Position numbers and translations under genes: made by a program. A DNA stretch of 64,000 nt, taken from the NCBI RefSeq assembly GCF_020667895.1, contig NZ_JAFMPS010000001.1:496001-560000 (forward strand), written 5' to 3'. The stretch is from Alcanivorax sp. 1008 (GTDB taxonomy: Bacteria; Pseudomonadota; Gammaproteobacteria; Pseudomonadales; Alcanivoracaceae). A model generated the notes under the pieces. That model made no database searches, had not been told where the DNA came from, and worked only from the letters and a program-made list of their open reading frames with translations. Of this stretch, positions 63,968-64,000 are shown piece by piece. Within the stretch, counting starts at the first letter, position 1, and each line of letters begins with the position of its first letter.

Positions 63968-64000
63968 CGACTTATCCGTAGATCATTCGGTCAACGACTG

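Noticed and set aside
1-64000. CRISPR arrays, insertion sequences, phage genes
   Set aside because: No regularly spaced repeats, transposase, integrase or phage structural genes were seen in reading both strands.

Overview
The window reads as a stretch of chromosome from a gammaproteobacterium, most likely of the Alcanivorax / Pseudomonadales kind. This is inferred from gene order and content and has not been tested by a search. Several blocks match orders known from Pseudomonas: apbC-dcd; purM-purN-DUF3108 divergent from DUF2066-hda; an rsmZ-like RNA beside fdxA-mutS; cinA(pncC)-recA-recX; ffs-dnaX-ybaB-recR next to an acyl-CoA dehydrogenase; and rnd-ycgL-ycgN. Three AraC regulators with the long ligand-binding N-domain, several acyl-CoA dehydrogenases, a fatty-acid desaturase and a patatin lipase suggest a lipid- or hydrocarbon-using marine bacterium. 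No phage, insertion sequence, transposase or CRISPR array was seen.

Layout. 1-10 kb: patatin lipase (cut by the window edge), AraC regulator, SIMPL lipoprotein, apbC, dcd, the purine pair purM/purN with two DUF3108 genes, DUF2066 and hda. 10-15.4 kb: one 5.2-kb gene for a giant CSLREA/beta-helix surface protein that looks like two secreted proteins fused end to end. 15.4-23 kb: sthA, smr, PilZ, cardiolipin synthase, START, FecR-SPOR, tRNA-Arg(CCT), two arsenosugar-type glycosyltransferase-family genes and an orphan Hpt protein. 23-27 kb: a GacA-box/rsmZ-like regulatory RNA locus, fdxA and mutS. 27-36 kb: AraC/desaturase, an acyl-CoA dehydrogenase pair, a diguanylate cyclase, and a secreted protein of unknown function facing another AraC regulator. 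36-42 kb: Sua5, dabA-dabB (inorganic carbon uptake) and a divergent LysR regulator, then nnrU. 42-49.3 kb: pncC, recA, recX, alaS, lysC, csrA and tRNA-Ser(GCT). 49.4-54.6 kb: bfd-bfr, tRNA-Arg(ACG), a small membrane protein, GAPDH and a GGDEF-EAL protein. 54.6-64 kb: SRP RNA, dnaX (with a programmed frameshift site), ybaB, recR, acyl-CoA dehydrogenase, a periplasmic binding protein, gpmA, rnd-ycgL-ycgN-membrane protein-HIT, and a PilZ protein.

How the parts work together. The most informative hidden feature is a non-coding locus at 23270-23577. An 18-bp GacA-type upstream site sits about 180 bp before a roughly 119-nt RNA that carries six GGA motifs and ends in a strong terminator. This is the architecture of RsmX/Y/Z RNAs, which titrate CsrA/RsmA. 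The CsrA gene is 25 kb away in the same window, and its own leader is rich in GGA. Two GGDEF proteins and two PilZ proteins add cyclic-di-GMP signalling. The rest is mainly housekeeping: DNA repair and SOS (mutS, recA with a LexA box, recX, recR), replication control (hda, dnaX), nucleotide synthesis, translation, and redox and iron storage.
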